Assembly: GCA_903882335.1 (NCBI GenBank)
Contig: CAIRWP010000087.1
Location: forward strand, 1-20,028
DNA from: an uncultured Opitutia bacterium
Lineage (GTDB): Bacteria > Verrucomicrobiota > Verrucomicrobiia > Opitutales > UBA953
Direction: 5' to 3'
Length of the DNA: 20,028 nt
Part shown: in pieces, positions 6,912 through 13,869 of the stretch
Layout: each line of letters opens with the position of its first letter
How positions within the stretch are numbered: position 1 is the first letter of the stretch
Notes under the pieces: model-generated
What the model was told of the DNA's origin: nothing
The model's input: the letters and a program-made list of their open reading frames with translations, nothing else
Databases searched by the model: none
Translations under genes and position numbers: made by a program

Positions 6912-7546
6912 CGGGTGGAGTTGGCCTTGATCTGCTCGACCTCGCGCCGCCAGTCGATGTGCCGCAACGCCGCCGATTCCACGGCGTCTGCGATCTTGGG
7001 CAGCCCGGCGAGGAGATCGGCCAACGCGAACGCGGTCTCACCCTTGAGGCTGCGCGGGTCGACGGAGACGCTCAGGCCACCGGCGGGCTCCGCCTGTGGC
7101 TGCACGGAGGCCGGCAGGGCGCCGGGCGGGAGCGTCCGGCCGGGCTTGAGTCGGACATCGCCGCGGTCGGCGTAGAAGAAGTCGACCGCGGCGACGGCGG
7201 CGGTCTCGGCCGGCTCCACGCCGGGAGCGTACTCCTCGATGACCAGGATCGCATACTGCGGCATCACCCGACCTTCGGCGTCGAAGCGGTTGCGACCGCC
7301 GGTGACCAGCTCGCGCCGCACGCCGCCGTTGGGGAGCTTGGTGCGACGTTCCCCGAGGACGTAATGCCCGAAGAAGGACTTCCCCTGGACCGCGTAATCG
7401 TAATACATACCCGGCAGGCTCAGCGCCTCGGCCACGCGCTTCCGCTCGTCGCGCTGCGGGTTACCGCGGGAATTGAAAGCCATGAGGAGGGCCACCCCAA
7501 GGGTAGCCCCGACCAGGAAAAGGATGAACCGCTCGCGCTGTCCCAT
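6908..7546 (-). CDS. Unknown protein with an N-terminal membrane anchor
   Basis: I do not recognise this 212-residue protein. It begins MGQRERFILFLVGATLGVALL, a single N-terminal hydrophobic segment (about 7-24) that would anchor it with the rest outside the cytoplasm. The middle part is a mixed strand region (MYYDYAVQGKSFFGHYVLGERR, PQYAILVIEEYAPGVEP, AVDFFYADRGDVRLKPGRTL). After a Pro/Ala-rich linker there is a helical C-terminal part (LADLLAGLPKIADAVESAALRHIDWRREVEQI). The start is the ATG at 7546, with a TTGCCC promoter-like box 35 bases upstream. It is the first gene of a minus-strand unit with the CDF transporter, which it overlaps by 4 bases. Coupling suggests a role connected to the transporter, for example as a partner or assembly factor; this is inference from position only. 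Confidence 0.8.
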   Translation of the reverse strand: MGQRERFILFLVGATLGVALLMAFNSRGNPQRDERKRVAEALSLPGMYYDYAVQGKSFFGHYVLGERRTKLPNGGVRRELVTGGRNRFDAEGRVMPQYAILVIEEYAPGVEPAETAAVAAVDFFYADRGDVRLKPGRTLPPGALPASVQPQAEPAGGLSVSVDPRSLKGETAFALADLLAGLPKIADAVESAALRHIDWRREVEQIKANSTR

Positions 7547-7552
7547 GCGGGC

Positions 7553-7581
7553 AGTCCAGCCGAGGAAACGGCGGGGGGCAA
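7553..7581 (-). promoter_or_regulatory. Candidate promoter of the membrane-protein/CDF/sulfatase unit
   Basis: TTGCCC (7581-7576), 17 bases, TGGACT (7558-7553), then 6 bases to the ATG at 7546. It lies in the 99-base divergent gap shared with the thioesterase promoter. Confidence 0.42.
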
Positions 7582-7610
7582 GGACAAGCCTCCGGGAGCG
7601 CCGATTGGCG

Positions 7611-7639
7611 TTGGAAAGCGGGGCGCTTATCGCCAGAAC
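7611..7639 (+). promoter_or_regulatory. Candidate thioesterase promoter (TTGGAA box)
   Basis: TTGGAA (7611-7616), 17 bases, CAGAAC (7634-7639), then 6 bases to the ATG at 7646. The 15 bases 7611-7625 are identical to those before the aminopeptidase gene at 2243-2257. Confidence 0.42.
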
Positions 7640-7645
7640 TTCCGC

Positions 7646-8050
7646 ATGCTGCAGGCCACCGTCGAGACCCGCGTCCGCTTCGCCGAGACCGACGCCATGG
7701 GCGTGACTTACCACGGCAACTACCTCCCTTGGTTCGAGATGGCGCGCGTCGCCCTGCTCGACCAGCTCGGGACGCCCTACCGGAAACTCGAACAGGAAGG
7801 CTACCTGCTGCCGGTGCTCGAGACCGGCCTGACCTACCACCGCCCTTCCCGCTTCGACGACCGCGTCCGCATCACCGTGACGCTGGCCGAGAAGCCCAAG
7901 GCGCGGCTCCGCCTGACCTACCGGGTCGAGCGCGACGGCGAGCTGCTCGTCGAAGGCTTCACCGTCCACGCCTTCGTCTCCCGCGAGTTCAAGGCCATCC
8001 GCCCGCCGGACGCCGTCGAGGCCGCCTTCCGCCAAGCCTTCGGAGCCTGA
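7646..8050 (+). CDS. Acyl-CoA thioesterase, YbgC/4HBT hot-dog family
   Basis: The enzyme is predicted to hydrolyse acyl-CoA thioesters in the cytosol. The 134-residue protein is a single hot-dog domain of normal length. The signature is RFAETDAMGVTYHGNYLPWFE, in which D16 is the catalytic Asp of the YbgC-type family and H23 is usually conserved. The later strand segments VRITVTLAEKPKARLRLTYRVERDG and EGFTVHAFVS complete the fold. The start is the ATG at 7646 (MLQATVETRVRF); the frame is open much further upstream but only antisense to the divergent gene. It leads a plus-strand cluster of four genes with short gaps. In E. coli, ybgC belongs to the tol-pal cluster; no Tol genes are present here. 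Chain-length preference cannot be told. Confidence 0.93.
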   Translation: MLQATVETRVRFAETDAMGVTYHGNYLPWFEMARVALLDQLGTPYRKLEQEGYLLPVLETGLTYHRPSRFDDRVRITVTLAEKPKARLRLTYRVERDGELLVEGFTVHAFVSREFKAIRPPDAVEAAFRQAFGA

Positions 8051-8053
8051 CCC

Positions 8054-8704
8054 ATGAAGATCGCCGCCGCCCCGCTGGGGCCTTTCGAAACCAATGCCTA
8101 CCTCGTCGTCGCCGCGAACGGCAACGATTGCTGCGTCATCGACGCACCCAAGGACGCCGGCCCGCTGCTGCTCGCAGAAATCAAGCAGCAAGGCCTCAAC
8201 CTGACTCACCTGCTGATCACGCACGGCCACTGGGACCACATGTGCGATGGACGCTATTTCGCCGACGCCGGCGCCCAGGTCATCGCCCACAAAGACGACC
8301 AGCAGCTCATCGAGAACATCGAGGCTTACCGCACCCGCTACCAGTCAATGATCCCGTCGCTTTCCGACGACGACTTCCGTTCGGTGAAGGTCGATCGCTG
8401 GGTGGATGAAGGCGACGTGGTCGAGAGCTGCGGCTATAAGTTCGAGATCCGACATGTCCCGGGCCACTGCCCCGGCAGCATCCTGTTCTACGCCGCCGAC
8501 CAGAAGATCGCTTTCACCGGAGACGCCATCTTCAAGGGCTCCGTCGGGCGCACCGACTTACCCAACGGCGACTGGAACCAGCTCCTGACCTCGATCCGCC
8601 AGCGTATCTACTCCCTGCCGGATGACGTCGTGCTCCTCCCCGGCCACGGCGGCCAGACCTCAGTCGGCCTCGAGAAGCAGACCAATCCGTACGCCAAGCC
8701 CTGA
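8054..8704 (+). CDS. Metallo-beta-lactamase-fold hydrolase (glyoxalase II-like)
   Basis: A 216-residue, probably zinc-dependent hydrolase of the glyoxalase II branch, acting in the cytosol since no signal peptide is seen. The metal-binding motif is H57GHWDH62 in LLITHGHWDHMCDG. Further ligands are the His of HVPGHCPGSILFY, the Asp of AFTGDAIFKGSVGRTDLP, and the His of LLPGHGGQTSVG. The GSVGRTDLP segment is typical of stand-alone small glyoxalase II-like proteins. The ATG at 8054 follows the thioesterase stop by three bases. GGAG at 8042-8045, inside the end of the thioesterase gene, could act as a ribosome binding site here. The natural thioester or lactone substrate is not evident; pairing with a thioesterase would fit thioester hydrolysis, but this is inference. 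Confidence 0.94.
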   Translation: MKIAAAPLGPFETNAYLVVAANGNDCCVIDAPKDAGPLLLAEIKQQGLNLTHLLITHGHWDHMCDGRYFADAGAQVIAHKDDQQLIENIEAYRTRYQSMIPSLSDDDFRSVKVDRWVDEGDVVESCGYKFEIRHVPGHCPGSILFYAADQKIAFTGDAIFKGSVGRTDLPNGDWNQLLTSIRQRIYSLPDDVVLLPGHGGQTSVGLEKQTNPYAKP

Positions 8705-8711
8705 GCCGCCC

Positions 8712-9227
8712 TTGGCCCCCGTACCCTGCCCTTATCTGCCTTCCTGTGGCCGGACGCTGTCTTGGCGCGACCTGGCCGCGTGGCGGGATGACCGGGGACC
8801 GGAGCTCTACCTGACCTGCCTAGAATACGGCCAGCAGCTCTGGCTGGACGGGTTGCCAGCCCGGGCGCTGCTCGCTGTCGATCGGGCGCTCTATTGCGAC
8901 GTCCCGGCCGGAGCCGAAGTCTTGCGGGCTTACGCCATGCCCTATCGCGCGGTCGGATGGATGGTGAAGCAGCCCGCCGACGCCTTCACCGGCAACGCCC
9001 GCGTCCATTATCAGCACCTCGCGGATCGTGTGCGCGGCGAGCGCGCCGAACTCAAGAAGTGGCGGGCTTGGGCCGCCTGGGCGGTCACGCGTCACGTCCG
9101 CCCGGACTTCGCGGGCGACCCTAAGCATATCGTCACCGAGCCCACGCACGCGGAGATCGAGGCCGGCCTCAGCACCTATGGCCTGAGCGGTGAAATCGCC
9201 GAGTGGCGCCGCGCACTCGCCGACTGA
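8712..9227 (+). CDS. Unknown protein, TTG start
   Basis: I do not recognise this 171-residue protein. It opens CPYLPSCGRTLSWRDLAAW, giving two close Cys residues (about 6 and 12). Mostly helical, Trp- and Arg-rich sequence follows (LYLTCLEYGQQLWLDGLPARALLAVDRAL; PYRAVGWMVKQPADAFTGNARVHYQHLADRVRGE; LKKWRAWAAWAVTRHVRPDF). There is no signal peptide or membrane segment. The TTG at 8712, seven bases after the hydrolase stop, is chosen because no ATG or GTG occurs before the conserved-looking N-terminus; the first in-frame ATG is at about 8938, which would remove 75 residues. It lies between the metallo-hydrolase and cupin genes with short gaps, so it is probably co-expressed with both. Codon use matches its neighbours, supporting a real gene; function unknown. 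Confidence 0.75.
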   Translation: MAPVPCPYLPSCGRTLSWRDLAAWRDDRGPELYLTCLEYGQQLWLDGLPARALLAVDRALYCDVPAGAEVLRAYAMPYRAVGWMVKQPADAFTGNARVHYQHLADRVRGERAELKKWRAWAAWAVTRHVRPDFAGDPKHIVTEPTHAEIEAGLSTYGLSGEIAEWRRALAD

Positions 9228-9246
9228 ACCCACCTGCTATTTCCTT

Positions 9247-9891
9247 ATGAAACTCCACGCTGACCATTCCCTCCGTATCGTCGTCGACGCGACCGACCTA
9301 CAGGCCGGCCGAGCGGGAGAGTGTCCGCTGGAGCAGCGCGACGTCCCCGCACCCAGCCGCATCACCCTTCGTTCGTTCGAAGCCGGCGCGACCTGGTCGC
9401 ACGACGGAAGTAAGTTGCTCGAAGTGCTCGTCGTGCAGGGTCGTCTCCAGATCAACGGAGAAGAACTGAACCCGAAGTCTTATGTTCGCCTGTCACCGGG
9501 CATGGCGGTGTCGCTTCAGACCAAGGAAGGTTGCGTGCTTTACCTCAACGCAAGGACCCCGACCGAACCGGAAAAGGACTCCTACGCCTTACGCGGCGAC
9601 TCCCTCGACTGGCGCCAAGGCATGGTCCCGGGACTCAAGGTGACGTCCCTCCACCAAGGCCTCACGAAGCACACCGCCTTGGTGCGCTGGGCACCCGAGA
9701 CGCGCTTCAACCCGCATACCCACGTGGGCGGCGAAGAGATCCTCGTCCTCGAAGGCGTCTTCCGCGACGAGCACGGGAGCTACCCCGCCGGCACGTGGAT
9801 CCGCAGCCCGCACCTGAGCAACCACCGGCCGTTCACCGGCCCGGAAGGCGCGACCATCTTGGTCAAGGTCGGCCATCTCGACGTGGCCTGA
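9247..9891 (+). CDS. ChrR-like cupin-domain protein
   Basis: The 214-residue protein is a double cupin, with no signal peptide, resembling the cupin part of the anti-sigma factor ChrR. The first cupin (about 35-105) has the fold pattern SFEAGATWSHDGSKLLEVLVVQGRL but few metal ligands. The second (about 135-212) has the metal-binding pattern RFNPHTHVGGEEILVLEGVF, with H157, H159 and E163/E164, and a further His in HLSNHRPFTGPEGATILVKVGH. The zinc-binding N-terminal anti-sigma domain of ChrR is absent and no sigma factor gene is adjacent, so a sensor or enzyme role is more likely than an anti-sigma role. The ATG at 9247 starts 19 bases after the preceding stop. It is the last gene of the plus-strand cluster and faces the convergent gene 22 bases away. 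Confidence 0.88.
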   Translation: MKLHADHSLRIVVDATDLQAGRAGECPLEQRDVPAPSRITLRSFEAGATWSHDGSKLLEVLVVQGRLQINGEELNPKSYVRLSPGMAVSLQTKEGCVLYLNARTPTEPEKDSYALRGDSLDWRQGMVPGLKVTSLHQGLTKHTALVRWAPETRFNPHTHVGGEEILVLEGVFRDEHGSYPAGTWIRSPHLSNHRPFTGPEGATILVKVGHLDVA

Positions 9892-9913
9892 AACCGCGCC
9901 GCGCGACGCCCGG

Positions 9914-10603
9914 CTACTTGGAGAAATCCAGGATCTCGGCCTCGAGCGTGACCTCCTGACCGCCCAAGCTCAGTTTGGCGCTCTGCCCCTTGGGCATCGT
10001 CAGGCGCGTCTCGCTACGCCGGACGGCGGGCCCGGTAGCCGGCGCCTCCTCGATCACCGCCTGATGCAGGACGAGCTCACGCGACTCCCCCAGCCGGGTG
10101 AGGGTGAGCGCCTGGCGTTTCTCGTCGTAAGACCGGAGCGTCCAACCGTCGACCTTGCGACCCAGCGGGAGCCACTTGCGGGCCCCGGTAGCATCCTCGA
10201 TCGAGAAAAGCTTGTCGGCCGGCAGGACGCCATGGAAGAGAGGGATCCCGCCTTTGGGCTTGGCGAGGGCGGCGGTACGCGCCGCGGCCGGCGTCGGCGA
10301 GGGCGGCGCCGCGGGCGGCTCACGCGTCTCGGTGACGACATCCAAGGTCAGGGTGCCATCGGCGTTCACCTTGGGCATGACCGACAGGAGCACCCCCTCC
10401 TCGGCATTGCCGACGGTGATGGTGGCCCGCTTGCCGTCGACCGTGATGACGGAGGGCATGGCGACCACTTCCGTCTTACCGTCCTTGTCGGTCTGCGTGA
10501 AGGTGGCCTTGACCTTGAGGTGGGTCGGTACCGGGGCTTCCTGTGCGCAGGCCAAGGTGACGTACACGAGGGCGAGGAGCCGGCCGAAAGGGCGGAGAAG
10601 CAT
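9914..10603 (-). CDS. Secreted protein of unknown function, paralogue A (secretin-like and GspC-like segments)
   Basis: A 229-residue exported protein with a signal peptide likely cut after LACA (QEAPVP follows). Residues 44-92 (TEVVAMPSVITVDGKRATITVG, then GVLLSVMPKVNADGTLTLDVV) follow the strand pattern of a piece of the secretin beta-domain. A Pro/Ala linker follows (96-118). Residues 121-185 (PLFHGVLPADKLFSIEDATG, KWLPLGRKVDGWTLRSYD, ALTLTRLGESRELVLHQAVIE) resemble the homology region of GspC-type inner-membrane proteins. It is far too short for a secretin, and no other type II secretion gene is here. The gene upstream encodes a diverged copy with the same layout, 50 bases away. A TTGCCC box lies 35 bases before the ATG. 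The domain comparisons are by eye and unproven. Confidence 0.8.
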   Translation of the reverse strand: MLLRPFGRLLALVYVTLACAQEAPVPTHLKVKATFTQTDKDGKTEVVAMPSVITVDGKRATITVGNAEEGVLLSVMPKVNADGTLTLDVVTETREPPAAPPSPTPAAARTAALAKPKGGIPLFHGVLPADKLFSIEDATGARKWLPLGRKVDGWTLRSYDEKRQALTLTRLGESRELVLHQAVIEEAPATGPAVRRSETRLTMPKGQSAKLSLGGQEVTLEAEILDFSK

Positions 10604-10609
10604 ACCTGG

Positions 10610-10638
10610 GAGGATGAGGGACGCCCGACCGAGGGCAA
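10610..10638 (-). promoter_or_regulatory. Candidate promoter of paralogue A (TTGCCC box)
   Basis: TTGCCC (10638-10633), 17 bases, ATCCTC (10615-10610), then 6 bases to the ATG at 10603. It lies in the 50-base gap between the two paralogues, so A may have its own promoter. Confidence 0.35.
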
Positions 10639-10653
10639 GCCGAAGGCCCCGGC

Positions 10654-11436
10654 TTACTTGGTCGTCACCGCCGGCAGCTTGGTGACCTCCACGGATAGCG
10701 TGATAGTGGTACCATTGGCGCTGCCGATGACGAAGTTCTGGCCGGGCTGGACGGTGACGGTGCTGACGACGTCATTGGCCCCGGCCTCCACGACGGACTT
10801 GTAGAGCGTCAGTTCGCGCAGGGATTTCTCCTTCGCGATAGTCAGCACCTGGTACTTCGCATCGTAAGCCTCGAGGGTCCAGCCGGCGAAGGTCTGGCCG
10901 ACCTTCATCCAGCGGCGATGACCGGCATCATCCGCGAGCGAGAACAAGCCTTCGGAGGGGAGCACGGAATGGAACACGGGCACGCCATTGCCGCCGGCGG
11001 TGCGCTCCTTTCCGGAACGGGAGCGACGCTCGCGCTCCTTTTCGGACATGGCCTGCAGCTGGGCCTGGGCGAACGCGGCCTTGTCCTGGGCCGAGGTGGG
11101 CAAAGACGCGTGCAAGTTGACGCTGACCTCGCCGGTCGGGAGTAAGGTCGGGGTGAAGGAAAACTCCAGTTGGGTCGGCGGGAGCGGCGGCTGGCCGGGC
11201 AGAGGCGGCTTGGCCGGGCCGGTGATGGAAGCCTTACCCTCGGCGCCAGAGAGCACGGTCAGCGAGGGGATGGTGAGGACATCGCCGGGCTTGCCGTCCG
11301 GTCCGGGCGGAGCAGCGACCGTCGCCTTGAGTTTGATCTGCGCGGGGGGCGCCACGGGTGCGGGCACCGGGGCCGCGTCCTGGGCCCAGGCCCAGACGGA
11401 CACGTGGACAAGGCAGGCAAGGGTAAGCTTACGCAT
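10654..11436 (-). CDS. Secreted protein of unknown function, paralogue B
   Basis: A 260-residue exported protein with signal peptide MRKLTLACLVHVSVWAWA, then QDAAPVPAPV. It shares the layout of the next gene. A strand-rich segment (about 35-112, LTIPSLTVLSGAEGKASITG and LEFSFTPTLLPTGEVSVNL) resembles part of a secretin beta-domain. A charged linker (about 118-148, Ser/Glu/Arg-rich) follows. The closing domain (FHSVLPSEGLFSLADDAGHR, RWMKVGQTFAGWTLEAYD, VLTIAKEKSLRELTLYKSVVE) aligns well by eye with paralogue A: both have VLP-LFS, RKW/RRW, GWTL-YD and REL-L motifs. This indicates tandem duplication followed by divergence. It lies 62 bases downstream of fabF, with a TTGGAA box 45 bases before its ATG. 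Function unknown; a cell-envelope role is likely from the export signal. Confidence 0.8.
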   Translation of the reverse strand: MRKLTLACLVHVSVWAWAQDAAPVPAPVAPPAQIKLKATVAAPPGPDGKPGDVLTIPSLTVLSGAEGKASITGPAKPPLPGQPPLPPTQLEFSFTPTLLPTGEVSVNLHASLPTSAQDKAAFAQAQLQAMSEKERERRSRSGKERTAGGNGVPVFHSVLPSEGLFSLADDAGHRRWMKVGQTFAGWTLEAYDAKYQVLTIAKEKSLRELTLYKSVVEAGANDVVSTVTVQPGQNFVIGSANGTTITLSVEVTKLPAVTTK

Positions 11437-11450
11437 GGGCGGGGATGCCT

Positions 11451-11481
11451 AGTTAACCCCTGAAACCCGCCCGAGTTCCAA
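11451..11481 (-). promoter_or_regulatory. Candidate promoter of paralogue B (TTGGAA box)
   Basis: TTGGAA (11481-11476), 19 bases, TTAACT (11456-11451), then 14 bases to the ATG at 11436. The spacer is longer than optimal, which lowers confidence. Confidence 0.3.
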
Positions 11482-11498
11482 GCGGCCTCGGAGCGACC

Positions 11499-12752
11499 TC
11501 AGAGGCGCTTGAAGACCAGCGAGGCGTTGTGACCGCCAAAACCGAGGTTGTTCGAGATCGCTACGTTGACCGTGCGCTTCTTGGCCACGTTGGGAGTGTA
11601 GTCCAGGTCGCAGTCGGGGTCCGGATTCTCGTAATTGATTGTCGGCGGGATGACACCGTGGTGAATCGCGAGACAGCAGACGGCCGCTTCCACGCCGCCG
11701 GCGGCGCCGAGGAGGTGACCGGTCATCGACTTGGTCGAGGAAATGGAAATCTGGCGGGCGGCCTCACCGAAGGTGCGCTTGATCGCGAGGGTCTCGCAGC
11801 GGTCGTTGATCGGGGTCGAGGTACCGTGGGCGTTGATGTAACCGACCTCGGACTTCTCGACGCCGGCTTCGGCGAGGGCACGGTTAAGGCAGAGCGCCAG
11901 CCCCTTCCCTTCCTGATCCTGGCCGGTGATGTGGTAGGCGTCGCAGGTGGCGCCATAGCCGACGAGCTCGCAATAGATGCGGGCCCCGCGGGCCTGGGCA
12001 TGCTCAAGGGTCTCGATAACGAGGACGCCGGCGCCTTCGCCCATGACGAAGCCATCGCGCAGCTTGTCGAACGGACGCGAGGCCTTTTCGGGCGTGTCGT
12101 TGAAGTCGGTCGACATCGCCTTCATATTGCAGAAGCCGGCGTAGCTGAGACGGGTGATCGCGGCCTCGGAACCACCGGAGAGCATGATGTCAGCGTGGCC
12201 GTCGCGGATATGACGCAGCGCCTCGCCGAGGGCGTGGGAGCCGGAAGCGCACGCGGAGACGACGCCGAAATTGACGGACTTGGCCTGGAACTCGATGGCC
12301 ACGACGCCGGAGGCGATGTTGGCGATGAGCGAAGGGATCGTGAAGGGAGAGACGCGCGACGGACCGCGCTCGATGAGGATGCGGGCCTGATTCTCGATGG
12401 TTTCCATGCCGCCAATGCCGGAACCGATGATCACGCCGAAACGTTCGGAATCGACCTTAGTGACGTCCAGCTTGGCGTCTTTGACGGCCATCCGGGAGGC
12501 GGCGACGGCGTACTGCGTGTAGCGGTCGTTGCGCTTGGCCTCCTTCGGGTCCATGAACTTTCCCGGATCGAAGTCGCGCACCTCGGCGCCGACCTTGGAC
12601 GGGAAATCCGTCGGGTCGAAGCGCGTGATGCGGGCGATACCAGAACGACCCTTGGTCAGGCCGTCCCAGAAGGCCTCGGTATCATGGCCAAGCGCCGACA
12701 GGCAACCGATGCCGGTGACGACGACGCGACGGGTCGGATGGGCGGAGCTCAC
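11499..12752 (-). CDS. fabF: 3-oxoacyl-[acyl-carrier-protein] synthase II
   Basis: This cytosolic condensing enzyme elongates acyl-ACP with malonyl-ACP in fatty acid synthesis. The 417-residue protein opens RRVVVTGIGCLSALG. It has the active-site Cys168 in SACASGSHALGEA, His309 in NAHGTSTPINDRCE, and His346 in SMTGHLLGAAGGVEA, the Cys-His-His triad of FabF/FabB. Length and motifs favour FabF. The GTG at 12752 is taken as the start; no ATG exists between it and the acpP stop 28 bases upstream, and no Shine-Dalgarno sequence is seen. It is the third gene of a canonical fabG-acpP-fabF cluster, so ketoreduction, carrier and condensation are co-expressed. Confidence 0.97.
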   Translation of the reverse strand: MSSAHPTRRVVVTGIGCLSALGHDTEAFWDGLTKGRSGIARITRFDPTDFPSKVGAEVRDFDPGKFMDPKEAKRNDRYTQYAVAASRMAVKDAKLDVTKVDSERFGVIIGSGIGGMETIENQARILIERGPSRVSPFTIPSLIANIASGVVAIEFQAKSVNFGVVSACASGSHALGEALRHIRDGHADIMLSGGSEAAITRLSYAGFCNMKAMSTDFNDTPEKASRPFDKLRDGFVMGEGAGVLVIETLEHAQARGARIYCELVGYGATCDAYHITGQDQEGKGLALCLNRALAEAGVEKSEVGYINAHGTSTPINDRCETLAIKRTFGEAARQISISSTKSMTGHLLGAAGGVEAAVCCLAIHHGVIPPTINYENPDPDCDLDYTPNVAKKRTVNVAISNNLGFGGHNASLVFKRL

Positions 12753-12780
12753 GGGTCGGGCCCCGGGGGACCCGGGAAGG

Positions 12781-13026
12781 TTACTTGGTGGCGTTGGCCT
12801 TGATGTACTCGACGGCGTCGCCGACGGTCTTCATCGAGGCGGCCTTGTCTTCCGGGATGGAGGCGATGCCGAACTCGTCCTCGAAAGCCATGATCATTTC
12901 GACCAGGTCAAGGGAGTCGGCCTTAAGGTCGGTCTGGAAGCCGGCCGTGGGGGTGAGCTGCTCAAGGTTGACCCCAAGCTGCTTAACGATGATGTCCTTG
13001 ACGCGCTGTTCGATATTTTCGGGCAT
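12781..13026 (-). CDS. acpP: Acyl carrier protein
   Basis: AcpP carries growing acyl chains on a phosphopantetheine arm during fatty acid synthesis. The 81-residue acidic helical protein has the attachment motif ADSLD with Ser38, flanked by FQTDLKADSLDLVEMIMAFE, which is highly typical. The C-terminal helix VGDAVEYIKAN is also standard. The ATG at 13026 is preceded by an A/C-rich leader (AACCAACAAAAACCC) with no Shine-Dalgarno sequence. It sits 29 bases after fabG and 28 before fabF. A holo-ACP synthase is not in this window. Confidence 0.98.
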   Translation of the reverse strand: MPENIEQRVKDIIVKQLGVNLEQLTPTAGFQTDLKADSLDLVEMIMAFEDEFGIASIPEDKAASMKTVGDAVEYIKANATK

Positions 13027-13055
13027 AAGAAAGGGTTTTTGTTGGTTTCTGGGTG

Positions 13056-13799
13056 TCAGATAGCCATGCCACCGTCAACCGAAAAGACCTGCCCGGTGAT
13101 GTACCCGCCTTCCTCGGAAGCGAGGAAATCCACCATGGCGGCGATGTCGTTGACCGAGCCAAAACGGCCCAGGGGGATGACCCCGAGGATCTTCTGTTTA
13201 ATCTCCTCCGAGAGCTCCCCCGTCATATCAGTCGTGATGAAGCCGGGGGCCACCGCGTTGGCGGTGATGCTGCGGCCGGCCAGTTCGCGGGCGAGGGTCA
13301 TGGTCAGGCCATGGAGACCGGCCTTGGCGGCGGCGTAGTTGGCCTGGCCGGCGTTCCCCTGAACCCCGGTAACCGAGGAGATGCTGATGATGCGGCCCCA
13401 GCGCTTCTTGGTCATCGGGCGCACGAGACCCTTGGTCCAATAGAAGGCCGAGGAGAGGTTGGTGGAGATGACATCGTTCCAGTCCTGCTCGGACATGGCC
13501 ATGACCAGCTTGTCGCGGGTGATACCGGCGTTGTTGACGAGGATCTCGACGGCGCCGAACTCGGCGACGATCTGCTCGCAGGCCTTCGCGACCGCGGCGG
13601 CATCGGAGACGTCGACCTGGTAGGCCTTGGCTTTCTGCCCCTTGGCCACGATGTCGTTGGCGACCGCGACGCAGGTGTCCGACTTGGAAACGCAAAGCAC
13701 GGTGTGGCCGTGGGCGGCGAGGCGTTCCGCGATGGCCTTACCGATGCCGCGACCGGCACCGGTGACGAGGGCGACGCGAGGAGAGTGCGTGAGATGCAT
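13056..13799 (-). CDS. fabG: 3-oxoacyl-[acyl-carrier-protein] reductase
   Basis: FabG performs the NADPH-dependent reduction of 3-oxoacyl-ACP in the fatty acid cycle. The 247-residue short-chain dehydrogenase has the cofactor motif TGAGRGIG (13-20), the NNAG motif (89-92), and the catalytic Ser142, Tyr155 and Lys159 in SSVTGVQGNAGQANYAAAK. The 13-residue Ser-Tyr and 4-residue Tyr-Lys spacing matches FabG. The end (EGGYITGQVFSVDGGMAI) is also characteristic. The ATG at 13799 gives MHLTHSPRVALVTG. A TTGCCA box lies 38 bases upstream, so the fabG-acpP-fabF unit probably begins here rather than at the reductase gene 70 bases before. Confidence 0.97.
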   Translation of the reverse strand: MHLTHSPRVALVTGAGRGIGKAIAERLAAHGHTVLCVSKSDTCVAVANDIVAKGQKAKAYQVDVSDAAAVAKACEQIVAEFGAVEILVNNAGITRDKLVMAMSEQDWNDVISTNLSSAFYWTKGLVRPMTKKRWGRIISISSVTGVQGNAGQANYAAAKAGLHGLTMTLARELAGRSITANAVAPGFITTDMTGELSEEIKQKILGVIPLGRFGSVNDIAAMVDFLASEEGGYITGQVFSVDGGMAI

Positions 13800-13808
13800 C
13801 GACGGAGA

Positions 13809-13838
13809 TTTGTGGTTGGAAATCCGCCGGGTGGCAAG
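13809..13838 (-). promoter_or_regulatory. Candidate promoter of fabG-acpP-fabF (TTGCCA box)
   Basis: TTGCCA (13837-13832), 17 bases, CACAAA (13814-13809), then 9 bases to the ATG. The 19 bases at 13838-13820 match the sequence upstream of the GH16-like gene (16511-16493) at 18 positions, reading CTTGCCACCCGNCGGATTT. Confidence 0.42.
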
Positions 13839-13869
13839 TGGCGAAAACGCCGCCCCACCCCACCCCGAC

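Noticed and set aside
11529..12803. 424-codon plus-strand open frame opposite fabF
   Set aside because: It mirrors fabF codon periodicity and has no recognisable domain.
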